Source: Lachnospiraceae bacterium
GTDB lineage: Bacteria > Bacillota > Clostridia > Lachnospirales > Lachnospiraceae
Reading direction: 5' to 3'
Length of the DNA stretch: 45,236 nucleotides
Assembly (NCBI GenBank): GCA_021202635.1
Contig: JAJQCQ010000035.1
Span: 1 to 45,236 of the forward strand
The notes below the pieces were generated by a model. The model did not search any database and was not told the DNA's origin. It saw only the letters and a program-made list of their open reading frames with translations. Below are positions 1 to 7,687 of this stretch, piece by piece; the stretch's first letter is position 1; the number at the start of each line of letters is the position of its first letter. The position numbers and the translations under genes are program-made.

Positions 1-47
1 AGACTGCTATCTTCGAAAATGTGAAATTCTTTCCACGAAAGAGATAA

Positions 48-142
48 TTTGATAACGGAAAATAAGCAAAAAGGATTAAAATGGTGTTGGAAATAAGAAA
101 TGGCTGGTTTATAATGAATATATGAATTTGTGAAATTCTGAA
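48..142 (+). repeat. imperfect direct repeat, copy A of promoter region
   Basis: This A/T-rich stretch, including GGCTGGTTTATAATGAAT followed by GTGAAATTC, reappears in diverged form at 605-718. Both copies contain a GATAA-A-rich start, a GCAAAAA-GATTAAAA block and the -10 box. The borders are approximate because they were placed by eye. Confidence 0.55.
87..115 (+). promoter_or_regulatory. sigma-A-type promoter, upstream copy
   Basis: TTGGAA at 87-92 and TATAAT at 110-115 are separated by 17 bases. The sequence around the -10 box is nearly the same as the promoter before the ABC permease at 659-687. It reads into a degraded region with no intact gene, so it may be an orphan copy left by a rearrangement. 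Confidence 0.6.
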
Positions 143-154
143 AAAACAGGGATT

Positions 155-262
155 GTGAAAGAATGGAGACAGGCACCCCATATCGTATGGGCAACGGGAG
201 GAAGCCTTGTACCGGAAGAAATACGGGAAGAATACAGAAATTCTTATATCTCTCAGGAATGA
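155..262 (+). pseudogene. C-terminal remnant of D-serine ammonia-lyase (DsdA-like)
   Basis: An open frame of 35 codons ending in TGA at 260-262 contains HIVWATGGSLVPEE, which resembles the conserved C-terminal tail of DsdA, the PLP enzyme that turns D-serine into pyruvate and ammonia. The frame opens only just upstream (stop at 131-133) and has no room for the rest of the roughly 430-residue enzyme. A promoter repeat lies directly before it. It is therefore read as a decayed gene end brought next to the promoter by recombination. The assignment rests on recalled family sequence, not on a search. Confidence 0.5.
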
Positions 263-384
263 GACATTCCATAAAAGTTCCCCTGCGCAGATAATGGCGA
301 ATGCTGCCCAGAATAATCATTGTCGAAATTACTGAAAAAATAAAAATAGAAAAAAATAATTATACAAAATGGACAAAATTCTTA

Positions 385-413
385 TTGCGTTTTTTGAAAA
401 GATACGGTACAAT
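385..413 (+). promoter_or_regulatory. possible additional promoter
   Basis: TTGCGT at 385-390 and TACAAT at 408-413 are spaced by 17 bases. No gene with a ribosome binding site follows before 737. Downstream, an open frame at 474-623 has no proper start and is not recognised. The site may be relict. Confidence 0.3.
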
Positions 414-604
414 GACAAATAGATGGTTTCGGCTTCCTGGTTTGTCCGGAACAATTCATTTCGCAAGGGGTGAGCCAGTGAAAAGTACCCGCTGACAGAT
501 CAGATGATTCGGGCGGAAAAGGAACAGGATACTTATGGCAGGCGTTCCATTCCGGTCTGCTCGTCCCTTCTATCGTCAGATTGTGCAATTATTTCCCAAT
601 TTAT

Positions 605-718
605 CATTGATAATGAAAAATAATCCTTAAAAAATATGCAAAAAAGATTAAAAACTTATTGAAAATGAGAAACGGTTGGTTTATAATGAATCTATAGTTT
701 CGTGAAATTCCAAAAAGT
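605..718 (+). repeat. imperfect direct repeat, copy B of promoter region
   Basis: This is the second copy of the repeat at 48-142 and contains the working promoter of the downstream ABC transporter operon. Shared blocks include GGTTGGTTTATAATGAAT and GTGAAATTCC. The two copies bracket about 460 bases of degraded sequence. Confidence 0.55.
659..687 (+). promoter_or_regulatory. promoter of the ABC transporter operon
   Basis: TTGAAA at 659-664 and TATAAT at 682-687 are 17 bases apart, close to the sigma-A consensus. The box lies 49 bases before the start codon of the first permease, and a GGAGGT ribosome binding site sits in between at 725-730. Confidence 0.7.
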
Positions 719-736
719 GAAAAGGGAGGTAATGCT

Positions 737-1684
737 ATGGCGAAAAAGAAAACCCCCGCGGTGCAGAAAAATGACATTCCGCTGGGGAAAGCAATGAAGC
801 GGGACTGGCAGCTATACGTGATGCTGGCGTTCCCCATCATTCTGGTGGTTGTGTTCAGCTATGCGGCGTATCCGGGACTGCGGATGGTATTCATGGATTA
901 TAAGCCGGCAAAAGGCTATGCTGGCAGCGAGTGGGTTGGCCTTGAGACGTTCCGGAAGATTTTTAAGGACAGGGATTTTTTCCGCGCACTGCGAAATTCG
1001 ATCGCGTTCAATCTTCTGGATCTGGCTGTAGGGTTTCCTCTCCCGATTATTCTGGCTCTGATTTTGAATGAGCTGCGCTACCAGAAGTTTAAGAAGGTGA
1101 CGCAGACAATCCTGTACCTGCCGCATTTCCTTTCCTGGGCGATCATAGGCAGCGTGGCATATACGATGTTCCGCCCGACATCTGGTCTGGTAAATATCAT
1201 TTTGATGGACTGGGGCGTGATTGAATCAGGTATCCCGTTCCTGACGGAAAAATGGCACTGGGCGGTGACTTACCTGCTGATTGGCGTATGGCAGACGATG
1301 GGCTGGGGAACGATTATGTACCTGGCGGCGATTACTGGTATCAGCGGCGACCTCTATGAGGCGGCTATGATCGACGGTGCTGGCCGGTGGAAGAGAATGC
1401 TTCACATTACGCTTCCGGGTATTCGGCCAACGATTGTTACACTCTTAATTATGAACCTTGGCCGTATTATGGGCAGCAATCTGGAACGTCTGACCGCATT
1501 TGAAAATTCGATGGTGAGGGATTTTGAGTACCAGTTCGCAATTTATATTTATGAGAAAGGTCTTTCTTCCGGCAAATATAGTATGGCGACGGCAGTGAAT
1601 CTGTTCCAGTCACTGGTAGGCGTAGCACTGGTATTGATTGCAGATCGGGTGGCGAAACAGCTCGGTGAAGACGGCTTGCTGTAG
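737..1684 (+). CDS. ABC sugar transporter permease, LplB/YteP type
   Basis: This 315-residue inner-membrane protein has about six hydrophobic segments, the first near residues 29-50. The cytoplasmic EAA loop that docks the ATPase is seen as EAAMIDGA from residue 208, followed by a glycine and LP. This is the LplB/YteP class of importers for oligosaccharides, in which the second permease and the binding protein follow directly, as they do here. The start has a GGGAGGT site seven to eight bases upstream. No ATPase gene is nearby; such systems usually share an MsmK-like ATPase encoded elsewhere. Together with GH105 and GH112 downstream, the likely cargo is rhamnogalacturonan or galactosyl-rhamnose fragments. 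The substrate is inference; the family is secure. Confidence 0.9.
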   Translation: MAKKKTPAVQKNDIPLGKAMKRDWQLYVMLAFPIILVVVFSYAAYPGLRMVFMDYKPAKGYAGSEWVGLETFRKIFKDRDFFRALRNSIAFNLLDLAVGFPLPIILALILNELRYQKFKKVTQTILYLPHFLSWAIIGSVAYTMFRPTSGLVNIILMDWGVIESGIPFLTEKWHWAVTYLLIGVWQTMGWGTIMYLAAITGISGDLYEAAMIDGAGRWKRMLHITLPGIRPTIVTLLIMNLGRIMGSNLERLTAFENSMVRDFEYQFAIYIYEKGLSSGKYSMATAVNLFQSLVGVALVLIADRVAKQLGEDGLL

Positions 1685-1701
1685 AAGAGGAGGCGATACA
1701 T

Positions 1702-2631
1702 ATGGCGAAAAATAAGAAAAAATCAGAGGGTGAAGGCGATTTCACAACCAATGGGAGCCATGCGATTACGAAATTCCGCTTCAGTGATGCTGTGATGATG
1801 TTTATTCTTGTCATTTTGTGCGCGACCTGTGTGCTTCCGTTTATTCATCTGCTGGCGAAGTCCATCTCCAGTAACAATGCGGTTCTGGCAAAGCAGGTGA
1901 CGTTTTGGCCAAAGGGAATTAATTTTGACGCATACATTTCCATTTTCAAGGATGGCAGTCTGGTATACTCGTTTGTATACAGCGTAGTAGTTACTCTAAT
2001 CTTTACGGTTTTAGGTATGGTTGCCTGTACGTGCGCGGCATACCCGCTTTCTAAAAGGCGTCTGAAAGGGCGCGGCTGGATTACATTTGTCCTTATGGTT
2101 CCGATGTACTTTACGGCAGGTATTATTCCAAGTTATCTGTTAATGTTTCAGCTGGGACTTCTAGACACGATGTGGGTGCTGATCTGGCCTTTGATTTATT
2201 CTCCGTACAATATGCTGATCATGAAGAATTATTTCATGTCCAACATTCCTGAGAGCCTGGAGGAGTCCGCTTTTATTGATGGTGCGACGAATGTCCAGGT
2301 GCTGACGAAGATCGTACTTCCACTATCCAAGCCGATTCTTGCGACACTCTCTCTGTTTTACGCGGTTGGTCGCTGGAATGCGTATGCGGATAATATGTAT
2401 TATATCCGTTCGGACTCTCTTAAGATGGTGCAGTATAAGCTGTATCAAATGGTAGCATCCGCAAGTGAGGCGCAGACGACCACATTATCGGAGGGGGCGG
2501 CCGTGACAAGTACGCCGGAGGTGCTGCAGGCGGCGGCAATCATGTTTGTCACGATCCCGATTATCTGTATTTATCCGTTCCTGCAGAAGTATTTCGTATC
2601 AGGTACGATGCTGGGAGCAGTGAAAGGATAA
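1702..2631 (+). CDS. ABC sugar transporter permease, YtcP/LplC type
   Basis: This is the 309-residue second permease of the importer, 17 bases after the first and with GAGGAGG before its ATG. The N-terminus is a charged Lys-rich cytoplasmic leader of about 30 residues, then six membrane segments. The EAA loop reads EESAFIDGA from residue 188, followed by the usual LPLSKP. The C-terminus ends in GAVKG, the typical MGAVKG-like end of this CUT1 subfamily. It forms the heterodimeric channel with the preceding permease. In Bacillus subtilis the YteP-YtcP-YtcQ system serves rhamnogalacturonan oligosaccharides, which matches the enzymes encoded further on. Confidence 0.9.
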   Translation: MAKNKKKSEGEGDFTTNGSHAITKFRFSDAVMMFILVILCATCVLPFIHLLAKSISSNNAVLAKQVTFWPKGINFDAYISIFKDGSLVYSFVYSVVVTLIFTVLGMVACTCAAYPLSKRRLKGRGWITFVLMVPMYFTAGIIPSYLLMFQLGLLDTMWVLIWPLIYSPYNMLIMKNYFMSNIPESLEESAFIDGATNVQVLTKIVLPLSKPILATLSLFYAVGRWNAYADNMYYIRSDSLKMVQYKLYQMVASASEAQTTTLSEGAAVTSTPEVLQAAAIMFVTIPIICIYPFLQKYFVSGTMLGAVKG

Positions 2632-2860
2632 TATTTCTCCAAAGATTTATTTCCCGGATATTCCGGGTGTAAATGAATATGGCGATTCAAAGACAGGTGT
2701 GAGAGGTATATTCTGCTGTCAGGGCTGTCCTACGGATCGCTGCAAGCGAAACTCTATCATTTAGGGGCGCCTTCGGAAGTGAGTGAAATTCCGGGCGATG
2801 GCGCTGTCTGTGTCATCAGCGACTGAGCTGATGCAGAAACGAAAAGGAGGAAGAAACACA

Positions 2861-4537
2861 ATGGCAAGTAAAATATCGAGAAGAGATTTTCTTCGCGGCG
2901 GAGCGGCAGCTTTTGTTGGGACAATGATGTTCTCCGGTATTGCAAGTGCGGAAGAAGCTACTGGTATGGATTCATGGGAAGCATTTAGTGACACTGTGAC
3001 GCTGCAGATCCCGGTTTACGACAGAGGAGCAGAGGGTGTGCCGGATGTATCCGATAACTACTGGACACAGTGGATTCAGGAGAACTTTGGTGATCAGTAT
3101 AATATCAATGTGGAGTTCGTGCCGATTACTCGTACGGATGTTATGACGGACTATGCGCTGCTCGCGTCTTCTCAGTCTCTTCCAACGATCCTCATGGAGT
3201 ACGATTATGATAAGCTGGCAAGCTGGGCGGTAGATGGCTATCTGCAGGAGTATGATGTAGAAGAGTTCGCGAAGATCGCTCCGACCTATTATCAGAACAT
3301 GATTGACAACGAGCAGCTGGGTTACATTGAATTGGCTGGCGGCAATTATCTGGCAACGGCTGAAAGACCATATTATAACACCGGTTATACCTGGATTACA
3401 TGGGTTCGTGAGGACTGGCTTGAGGAAGTAGGCTGGGATCACATTCCGAGCGGTAATTCCCAGGATTACCTTGACGCAATGACCGCGATCAAGGAAGCAG
3501 GTCTTGCGGATTATCCGGCAGGAGGAGCGATGCTGACAGGCGTTGGTTCTGACCAGACATACGGATATCGTGATTTCCCGCAGGATGGTGAGCATTGGGC
3601 AATGTATGGCGACTACCAGATTCCATCTTTAAGCAGTGTGGAGAACCGCAGACTTCTGAAGTTTGAGAATCAGAAGTACAACCTGGGACTGACAAATCCG
3701 GAGTATTACACCATTGACACGGAGACTGAAAAGTCGAACTTTATCAATGGACAGACCTATGGCTATTCGGGATATATTTCTTCGACGATTGACTGGCTGG
3801 AGTCTTTCTATGAGCAGAATCCGGACGCAACCCTGGCGGTAGTGGTGCAGAACAATGAGCTGAATGATCTGGGTTATGCTCCGGCTTACCGCGCGGATAA
3901 TCCATTCGGTATGCTGATCGGATTCTCTTCTCAGGCATCTGAGGACGAAATTAAGGCTGCCATGATGTATATGGAGTGGATGAGCCAGGAGGATGTACTT
4001 TTCACGATGCAGTGGGGCATAGAGGGTGAGACCTTTAACTATGGCGATGATGGGCTTCCGGTATCAGTAGATTATGATGCGCAGCCGTCTGATTACAAGC
4101 AGGGCTATAACAACAGCAAGGATTACTGGTGCGTAGTCATCGAGTCTAAGAACGCAGGTACGATTGAGGATACGATTACATCGAATACACCGCAGAACCT
4201 GCCGCAGAATTTTACACAGGAAGTGATTGACAACTATTATGCTCGTCTGGAATCCGCAGAGATGGGTTGGGCTGTATCTGACTGCATGTTTGGAGATTCC
4301 CTGGAGTCTGTGACAGAGTATCAGGAAACTCTGGTAAACCTGTATGTAGAGCTTCGTGATAAGCTGGTAACTGCTTCGGAAGATGATTTCGATTCTCTTT
4401 ATGAGGAGTATGCACAGCAGTACCTTGACGCAGGTTATCAGGAAGTTATCGATGAGAGACTGGCTCTTTATCAGGAAGGTCTTACTACAACACTTCCGGA
4501 ATATGAGAACGCAGTAGCTACCGAGATTGAAGACTAA
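2861..4537 (+). CDS. extracellular solute-binding protein with Tat signal
   Basis: This 558-residue binding protein is the partner of the two permeases. The ATG at 2861 is chosen because AAAGGAGG lies eight to nine bases before it. An in-frame ATG 78 bases earlier lacks such a site. The N-terminus holds SRRDFLRGG (Arg7 and Arg8), an Ala-rich hydrophobic stretch and a likely cleavage site after ASA at residue 30. That is a twin-arginine signal with no lipobox cysteine, unlike the lipoprotein signals usual for Gram-positive binding proteins. The size (about 550 residues) and the many Tyr, Trp and Asp residues fit the large YtcQ/LplA-like oligosaccharide binders. Without a lipid anchor, how it stays at the membrane is unclear. 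Confidence 0.88.
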   Translation: MASKISRRDFLRGGAAAFVGTMMFSGIASAEEATGMDSWEAFSDTVTLQIPVYDRGAEGVPDVSDNYWTQWIQENFGDQYNINVEFVPITRTDVMTDYALLASSQSLPTILMEYDYDKLASWAVDGYLQEYDVEEFAKIAPTYYQNMIDNEQLGYIELAGGNYLATAERPYYNTGYTWITWVREDWLEEVGWDHIPSGNSQDYLDAMTAIKEAGLADYPAGGAMLTGVGSDQTYGYRDFPQDGEHWAMYGDYQIPSLSSVENRRLLKFENQKYNLGLTNPEYYTIDTETEKSNFINGQTYGYSGYISSTIDWLESFYEQNPDATLAVVVQNNELNDLGYAPAYRADNPFGMLIGFSSQASEDEIKAAMMYMEWMSQEDVLFTMQWGIEGETFNYGDDGLPVSVDYDAQPSDYKQGYNNSKDYWCVVIESKNAGTIEDTITSNTPQNLPQNFTQEVIDNYYARLESAEMGWAVSDCMFGDSLESVTEYQETLVNLYVELRDKLVTASEDDFDSLYEEYAQQYLDAGYQEVIDERLALYQEGLTTTLPEYENAVATEIED

Positions 4538-4578
4538 GCAGAGAATAAAGAGTAAAAAGACGTTTGTTCGTCCACCGG

Positions 4579-4608
4579 GCAGGGGGAGAAATCTCCCTGC
4601 TCTGTTTA
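4579..4608 (+). terminator. probable terminator after the ABC transporter
   Basis: GCAGGG(GG)AGA and TCTCCCTGC form a hairpin with a small bulge at 4579-4600, followed by TCTGTTTA. It lies 42 bases after the binding-protein stop codon. The U-run is weak. The hairpin resembles one at 20082-20108. Confidence 0.55.
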
Positions 4609-4665
4609 TAGATGAAAAAAGTTACAAAAATAAATAAAAAATAGAGAAAAAGGTTACAAACACCC

Positions 4666-4693
4666 TTGAAATAATGCGGAAAAATGTTACAAT
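4666..4693 (+). promoter_or_regulatory. promoter of the DUF4143 ATPase gene
   Basis: TTGAAA at 4666-4671 and TACAAT at 4688-4693 are 16 bases apart. The start codon is 25 bases further on, with GGGAGG in between. The ATPase gene therefore appears to be transcribed separately from the transporter. Confidence 0.6.
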
Positions 4694-4718
4694 TCAGACA
4701 CGGGAGGTATTGTGACCA

Positions 4719-6074
4719 ATGTTAGAGAGGGATATTTCTTCCAGGCTGAAAGCGTGGAAAGCGGAAACTCCTAAAAAGGCGCTGTGCATTATCGGAGCCA
4801 GACAGATTGGGAAGACCACGATTATTGAAAAGTTTGGCAGGGAGTTTTATGATTATTTTGTAGAGATTAATTTTGTGACGGATGCAGGGGCAGGACAGAT
4901 TTTTGATGGCAGCCTGGATGCAGATACAATTATAGAAAATCTGACAGCTTACACAATGCAGAAAATGGAACCGGGGAAAACACTTGTTTTTCTGGATGAG
5001 ATCCAGGAATGTCCCAATGCGAGATGTGCGATCAAGTTTCTGGTGGAAGATGGGCGGTTTGATTATATTGAATCGGGTTCTATGCTGGGTGTTCGGTATA
5101 AGGAAGTGAAATCCTATCCGGTTGGTTTTGAGGAAATCTGCTATATGTACCCTATGAATTTTTGGGAATATGCTGCCGCCAATGGTGTTCAGGACTCTAC
5201 GTTTGAATTGTTAAAAAAGTGTTACGAGCAGTCACAGCCCGTGCCGGAAGCTGTACACAATACGATGAAAAAGCTTTTTTATACGTATATCGTAGTGGGC
5301 GGGATGCCGGCTGTTGTTCAGACGTATGTGAATACACATGATATCGGGAAGGTTGTCCAGGCACAGAGGGATATTCTGGAGCTTTATCGTCTGGATATTG
5401 TCAGATATGCCAACGGGAGTGACCGGATCAAGATTCAGGCGATTTTTGACAGTATTCCATCGCAGCTGAATGATAAAAACCGAAGGTTTTTCCTGAAACG
5501 GGTGGATGAGAACGGAAGACATAACCGATACGAAAATGCTTTTTTATGGCTAAGCGATGCGGGAGTCGCGCTCCCGTCTTATAATGTCAGTGAGCCGCAG
5601 ACGCCCTTACAGCTGAACGAGAAAAGAAATATTTTTAAACTGTTTCTGAATGACACGGGACTTTTGTGCGCGGCCTGTATGAAAAACATTCAGTTTGACC
5701 TTTTGCAGGGAAATCTGGAAGTGAATATGGGAAGCATTCTGGAAAATGAATTTGCTCAGGCTATAAAAAGTAATGGATTCTCTCTGAATTATTACGAGTC
5801 GAAGAAAGCAGGGGAACTGGATTTTATCGTACAGAATGGAACAGAAGTAGATCTGATCGAAGTGAAATCCGGACATGACTATAAAAAGCATCCTGCATTA
5901 AATCATGTATCTCAGACTTCGGGATGGACGTTTGGAAGGAAAATGGTTTTTTGCGAGGGGAATATAGAGAAAGAAGAAGGTGTGGAATATCTGCCCTGGT
6001 ATATGATTTTGTTTTATAAGCGGGAGGAGGCGCCGCTTGGGTATCTGTATCAGGTGGATTTATCGGCATTGTAA
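4719..6074 (+). CDS. AAA ATPase with DUF4143 domain
   Basis: This 451-residue protein has Walker A at residues 26-34 (GARQIGKTT) and Walker B ending in Asp93-Glu94 within LVFLDEIQE. The C-terminal part carries Asp368 and a later Glu381-Val-Lys383, a PD-(D/E)xK-like nuclease signature usual in the DUF4143 domain. The family is widespread in gut bacteria and has no firmly known role; defence and DNA-related functions have been suggested. It has its own promoter and sits between the transporter and the enzymes of the sugar locus, so it looks like an insertion rather than a pathway member. Start: GGGAGG at 4701-4706. Length is typical for the family and all motifs are intact. Confidence 0.88.
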   Translation: MLERDISSRLKAWKAETPKKALCIIGARQIGKTTIIEKFGREFYDYFVEINFVTDAGAGQIFDGSLDADTIIENLTAYTMQKMEPGKTLVFLDEIQECPNARCAIKFLVEDGRFDYIESGSMLGVRYKEVKSYPVGFEEICYMYPMNFWEYAAANGVQDSTFELLKKCYEQSQPVPEAVHNTMKKLFYTYIVVGGMPAVVQTYVNTHDIGKVVQAQRDILELYRLDIVRYANGSDRIKIQAIFDSIPSQLNDKNRRFFLKRVDENGRHNRYENAFLWLSDAGVALPSYNVSEPQTPLQLNEKRNIFKLFLNDTGLLCAACMKNIQFDLLQGNLEVNMGSILENEFAQAIKSNGFSLNYYESKKAGELDFIVQNGTEVDLIEVKSGHDYKKHPALNHVSQTSGWTFGRKMVFCEGNIEKEEGVEYLPWYMILFYKREEAPLGYLYQVDLSAL

Positions 6075-6188
6075 GCAAAGCGAAGATCGATATATAGCAG
6101 TGTGGTGGTAATCCTTCAGAATAATAGCTCGCATCGGTAGCGAGATATGTATGAAAATGGAAAGATTACAATGTAGGAGGTAGAGAAA

Positions 6189-7004
6189 ATGAGATTTACG
6201 TACCCGAACGGCCTGACAAAGGCACTGACATTCAGTTATGATGATGGCAGGATTTACGATCGGAGACTGGTGTCAATTTTTAATGAGTATGGAATGAAAG
6301 GAACCTTTCACCTGAATTCGAGCACTCTCAACAGCGAAGAGCATCCGAACGAGGAATCGGTTTCCGAGACGGAAGTGGCAGAGCTGTACAAAGGGCATGA
6401 GGTGGCCTGCCATGGCCTGCGTCACCGCAATCCGACGTCTGTGTCGACGGCGCTGATGGAGATTGAGCTGCGCGAGGATCGGAAAAACCTGGAAGCTCTG
6501 ACCGGAGGTCTGGTGCAGGGACTTTCTTATGCGTACGGCAATTATACGGAAGAGACGAAGCAGATCGCGCGGGCGAATGGGATCAAGTATTCCCGCACCG
6601 TGAAGTCCACGGGCTCTCTCTGGGCACCGACCGATTTTCTGGAATGGCATCCGACCTGCCATCACAACGACAGCCGTCTGTTTGATATCGGGAAACGCTT
6701 CCTTACTCTGAATGGCGACTGGGAGCTTTCACTTCTGTATGTATGGGGGCACAGCTTTGAATTCAACAGCGATAATAACTGGGAGCGCATCGAGGAATTC
6801 GCGCGGATGATGTCTCACCAGGAGGGCGTCTGGTATGCCACGAACCTGGAAATCTGTGATTATATCACAGCTGTGCGGGCGCAGGAATTTTCCGCAGATG
6901 GACTTATTATGCGCAACCCGACTGCGCAGACGATCTGGCTGACCACCAGAGACGGACTGCTTACCGTTGCGCCGGGAGCGTGCATACGGATTGGAGAACG
7001 GTAG
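6189..7004 (+). CDS. cytoplasmic polysaccharide deacetylase (NodB-like, CE4)
   Basis: This 271-residue protein has the NodB fold motifs: FSYDDG with Asp18-Asp19 near the N-terminus, HGLRH with His75 and His79 as metal ligands, and a late GHS with His188. The final 30 residues look like a small beta-strand tail. It has no signal peptide or membrane segment, so it should act inside the cell on imported oligosaccharides rather than on the cell wall. A TAGGAGG site precedes the ATG. Its place with GH105 and GH112 suggests removal of acetyl groups from rhamnogalacturonan fragments, which are often acetylated. The substrate is inference; N-acetyl sugars remain possible. Confidence 0.8.
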   Translation: MRFTYPNGLTKALTFSYDDGRIYDRRLVSIFNEYGMKGTFHLNSSTLNSEEHPNEESVSETEVAELYKGHEVACHGLRHRNPTSVSTALMEIELREDRKNLEALTGGLVQGLSYAYGNYTEETKQIARANGIKYSRTVKSTGSLWAPTDFLEWHPTCHHNDSRLFDIGKRFLTLNGDWELSLLYVWGHSFEFNSDNNWERIEEFARMMSHQEGVWYATNLEICDYITAVRAQEFSADGLIMRNPTAQTIWLTTRDGLLTVAPGACIRIGER

Positions 7005-7011
7005 AAAGGAG
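7000..7011 (+). repeat. left 12-bp near-direct repeat around the DUF5674 pair
   Basis: GGTAGAAAGGAG here and GGCAGAAAGGAG at 7670-7681 differ at one position and bracket the DUF5674 gene pair. Both contain a ribosome binding site, so the match could be chance. Confidence 0.3.
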
Positions 7012-7020
7012 GTTTCTGTT

Positions 7021-7365
7021 ATGGTGATTCTTTCTGAAAGGGTTACATTGGATGAACTGATGCACATTGAACCTCATGTATTTTTCGATGATATGATGAA
7101 ATGTGTTGTTGATATAGAAAAAGAACTCCTTGCTGTGAATGCAGAATTACATGCAGAACTGGAAACCTTTTTGCTGGAAAACGGTTCTGCCCAGAAAAGT
7201 TTGTATGGGATAAATATTTTGGATGATGGGGAGATTGAATTCGACTCTCTGATCAATCCTCCGCGAAACAGAGAAGCCGGATACCCGAGAGTGGGAAGGT
7301 ATGTCGCAGATCCGGTGGCGAGAAAAAAGATAGAGGAGGTTGTTCGCCGATGGTTGCTGATATAA
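7021..7365 (+). CDS. DUF5674 family protein
   Basis: This protein of 114 residues starts at the ATG at 7021, eight bases after AAAGGAGG; an upstream ATG inside the deacetylase gene has no such site. The middle part, VVDIEKELLAVNAELHAELETFLLENGS followed by GIN and EFDSLIN, matches the pattern of DUF5674 proteins (a conserved VDIE, ELHAD-like and EFDS pattern) as recalled. No biochemical role is known to me. It overlaps the next gene by 16 bases, so the two are translationally coupled. The pair sits between two enzyme genes of a sugar operon but shows no link to sugar metabolism. A toxin-antitoxin or other accessory module is possible but unproven. Confidence 0.7.
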   Translation: MVILSERVTLDELMHIEPHVFFDDMMKCVVDIEKELLAVNAELHAELETFLLENGSAQKSLYGINILDDGEIEFDSLINPPRNREAGYPRVGRYVADPVARKKIEEVVRRWLLI

Positions 7366-7646
7366 AATGGTTCGATATGCCGATCGGGCAGCAGATATGC
7401 AATGCTGGGAGTGAACTGGGGCGAGCCATCCGCCGTAAGAATAAAAATGATATGCTGGGTGCACAGGAATTCTGTATCCACGCGATAGAGATGCTTTCCT
7501 ACACCAAACTGGATCCGAAGAATGCCAACTGCAGAAATGAACTGACCTGTGCACAGGAAGAGATACTGGACTATATTCTTGGGGATAATCTGTATCAGAA
7601 TGATGATCAGTCCATTATGAAATGGTATGACGCATTTCTTCGATAA
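7350..7646 (+). CDS. small acidic protein paired with DUF5674, unknown function
   Basis: This 98-residue soluble protein has no recognised domain. It has a helical look, with several Cys residues, a charged RRKNK patch near residues 28-32 and a Trp-Tyr near the C-terminus. Its ATG is preceded by GAGGAGG, which lies inside the end of the DUF5674 gene, and the two frames overlap by 16 bases. Such coupling suggests the products act together or one controls the other. A next gene (GH105) follows after 41 bases. It is kept as a gene because of the strong site and the tight packing. I do not recognise it. Confidence 0.7.
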   Translation: MVADIKWFDMPIGQQICNAGSELGRAIRRKNKNDMLGAQEFCIHAIEMLSYTKLDPKNANCRNELTCAQEEILDYILGDNLYQNDDQSIMKWYDAFLR

Positions 7647-7669
7647 AAAGGAATATGAAAAAAATATAT

Positions 7670-7681
7670 GGCAGAAAGGAG
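7670..7681 (+). repeat. right 12-bp near-direct repeat around the DUF5674 pair
   Basis: This is the partner of 7000-7011, with 11 of 12 positions the same. Recombination between the two would join the deacetylase stop directly to the ribosome binding site of the GH105 gene, leaving a seamless operon. Confidence 0.3.
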
Positions 7682-7687
7682 TCGACT

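Noticed and set aside
301-623. Open frames of about 50-65 codons between the two promoter repeats
   Set aside because: They have no ribosome binding site and no recognised family. The frame 474-623 also has no start near its beginning. They are best seen as degraded sequence.
2627-2764. A 45-codon open frame with a CCxxC cluster between permease and binding protein genes
   Set aside because: No start codon or ribosome binding site was found and I recognise no family. It could be a relict, but it is not supported as a gene.
6129-6145. Small hairpin CTCGC/GCGAG before the deacetylase gene
   Set aside because: The stem is only five base pairs and has no T-run. It is too weak to call a terminator or riboswitch.
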